Positions 53,129 to 54,567 of a DNA stretch of 54,567 bases are shown here, piece after piece; positions within the stretch are counted from its first letter, which is position 1, and each line of letters begins with the position of its first letter. Source of the stretch: Candidatus Bathyarchaeota archaeon (GTDB lineage Archaea; Thermoproteota; Bathyarchaeia; RBG-16-48-13; GCA-020355125); contig JAOZHB010000050.1 in assembly GCA_026015035.1 (NCBI GenBank), positions 1 through 54,567 of the forward strand, in the 5' to 3' direction. The notes under the pieces were generated by a model. That model saw only the letters and a program-made list of their open reading frames with translations. It searched no databases and was not told where the DNA came from. The position numbers and the translations under genes are program-made.

Positions 53129-54169
53129 GTGGCTTTCGCTGGTAGGATTCCGGATGAACTTGTTGAATTGGGTAAAGCGAGCCCTGAGAATGCTCATGAC
53201 CTCCTCAAGATGTTTTACAATAGTTTGGACCTAGCCAGCACTACTAAGATGAGGATTTACCAAACTGTCCGTAGTTTCTATAAGGCTAACGGCGTGGTTT
53301 TAGGTAAGAAGCCTAGAACTTTTAGGGCTGTTGTGGAGTATGAGCCTCGAATATTGTATTCGCAGGATGAGGTTGCTTGGTTAGTTGATACGGCCAACAA
53401 CACTCGAGACAAGGCTTTGATCACTTTTTTGGCTTAGAGCGGTCAAAGAGTGAGTATTCTGGTGAGCCTTAGAATCAGACATGTACCACTCAATCAGCCC
53501 AGCCCTGTAGTCGTGGATGTTCCTGCCATTTTGCGAAACAAACATGGAGTAAACGTTAACAAGGCGCAAACTCCTTATCAATTCGCCCTCGGAGATGATA
53601 CTAAGACCTATCTTGAATTGATGCTTCGGGAGAGGACTGAGCGTGGGGAGCCGTTGAATCCTGATAGTTGGCTTTTCAGAAGTTACTCAAAACGCTTTGC
53701 TGAGAAAAAAATCCGAAAGGTCAAATTGTCTAATCCGGGAAAACCGCTTTCAACATCCCAGGTAGGCGAAATAATTAAAAGAGCAGCTAGAAAAAGAGGC
53801 ATCCAACAGAAATTTGGTAAGAGGTATCTCTTCCACCCACATGGTTTTCGGAGATACTGGAAGCACCAGCTTCGAATGGGCAGAGCTGATCCAGATCTCC
53901 TAGACTACATGATGGGGCATGTCCTTCCCTACGGAGGAGCATATGATAGATGGACAGCAGAGGACATCAAAAAACAGTACAAGCAAGCAGAAAATTATGT
54001 GAGCCTAAGACCGATAGTGACTGTCAGTAAGGAAGATGTTCAAGCAGAGGTTTTAAAGGTACTACTCGGAAAGATGAAGCAAGAAGACATGAATAGAATT
54101 TCAGAAAATCTCGGCACCCCCTCAACACAGATCAAAAGTCTAATCAAATTAATCACGAAAACTAAATAA
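53129..54169 (+). pseudogene. Archaeal tyrosine integrase with in-frame TAG
   Basis: The frame is continuous except for TAG at 53435-53437. Before it: FAGRIPDELVELGKASPENA, LASTTKMRIYQTVRSFYKANGV and DKALITFLA. After it: SGQRVSILVSLRIRHV, HPHGFRRYWKHQLRMG with the HxxR, MMGHVLPYGGAYDRW with His and Tyr. In related integrases this spot is Gln in FLAQSGQR, so CAG to TAG is likely. The N-terminus begins at CCGCGCGCGC (53111-53120) with a GTG start, shorter than usual. Dead gene, or amber readthrough. Confidence 0.8.
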
Positions 54170-54280
54170 GAATAGGTTTGAATGCGGAGGTGTGTGCTCA
54201 GTACAGCGGGCGGACACTAACTTCTTGACAATTTTCATTTTTCAAAAATTTTATTTTCGGACTTTTATTAATTAGTATGT

Positions 54281-54332
54281 ATCTGGGGCTTTGGATCCCA
54301 CGACAGGAGTTCGAATCGCCTCCGGGCTACCA
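54281..54332 (+). tRNA. 3' fragment of tRNA-Gln (TTG), probable att site
   Basis: The anticodon stem TGGGG/TCCCA (54284-54288, 54296-54300) with loop CTTTGGA gives anticodon TTG at 54291-54293. A T-arm with TTCGAAT (54310-54316, one A-G mismatch), acceptor strand CCGGGCT (54322-54328), A and CCA follow. No matching 5' acceptor (AGCCCGG) is seen upstream, so this is a partial tRNA. The integrase gene ends 110 bp before it. Nothing gene-like follows to the window end. Confidence 0.7.
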
Positions 54333-54567
54333 ATACACATGTATCAATATACCTCTTTGTCATTGTCGGAGCTCCTTGAATGTGGCTTCTGTTGGGGCTT
54401 GATTGATGGAGAATAACTATCACAATTATTACTTGATGCTTATCTTTGGGTTACAACTGAAACTACATGCTAAATAAAAGAAGTAACCGAGATTATTGTG
54501 CAGAAGAAGAAAGGTGTACGTCACTAGGTAGCCATTCGATATTTTTAATAGTAATTTTACATACGCA

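Noticed and set aside
1..54567. CRISPR array or cas genes, rRNA genes, insertion sequences with transposase
   Set aside because: No regularly spaced direct repeats, no Cas or transposase motifs and no rRNA signatures seen. The motif copies are irregularly spaced and too short to be a CRISPR array.

Overview
The window is a chromosomal segment of an uncultivated archaeon. The case rests on a group II chaperonin (thermosome), an archaeal histone, an intron-containing tRNA-Glu with encoded CCA, AbrB/PhoU-type regulators, TATA-type promoters and an archaeal tyrosine integrase beside a tRNA 3' fragment. Coding density is modest for an archaeon and intergenic regions are long. I cannot fix the lineage; a Bathyarchaeia-like or Asgard-like mesophile would fit, but this is a guess.

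Layout. 1-10 kb: a candidate structured RNA (21-271), a serine beta-lactamase-like hydrolase, small proteins, an APH-type kinase, a methyltransferase, a second candidate RNA (about 6068-6158), a HAD protein, a QueG-like Fe-S protein, a MoaD-like protein and a membrane hydrolase. 10-15.5 kb: a housekeeping block with a divergent promoter, histone, thermosome, tRNA-Glu(CTC), a nitroreductase and an ATC-hydrolase-like protein. 15.7-25.7 kb: a redox island. Two AbrB-PhoU regulators bracket a tight one-direction gene set encoding a GcvH-like lipoyl carrier, a zinc ribbon, NuoE, NuoF, a MetV-N-like protein, a MetV-N/NuoG-like fusion, a small Cys protein and an HdrC/NfnB-like flavoprotein. A separate metV lies outside, followed by only the first about 50 codons of a metF-like gene. 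26-41 kb: catabolic genes (two enolase-superfamily proteins, FAH-family hydrolase, FAD oxidoreductase, LLM oxidoreductase, S9 peptidase, HAD, radical SAM/SPASM, MFS). 41-49 kb: secreted or membrane proteins, a MazG-like protein, an HpcH/HpaI aldolase, a papain-like peptidase, a truncated caspase-like peptidase and a large duplicated protein. 50-54.5 kb: a third enolase-superfamily protein, GNAT, SDR, and an integrase gene with an in-frame amber codon followed by the 3' half of tRNA-Gln(TTG), which looks like an att site.

The most unusual property is genome-scale punctuation. Dozens of copies of palindromic GCTAGC / AGCTAGCTAGCT and of TAGC(GC)nTA occur, nearly all between genes. The first type carries TAG in all six frames. 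Many genes end at a TAG inside such a copy, and several gene fragments (caspase-like peptidase, integrase, an HTH piece, a duplicated-start chimera at 40041-40240, several peptide-sized pieces) begin or end exactly at one. The best candidates for something undescribed are this punctuation/junction element and the lipoyl-NuoEF-MetV-NfnB redox cluster.
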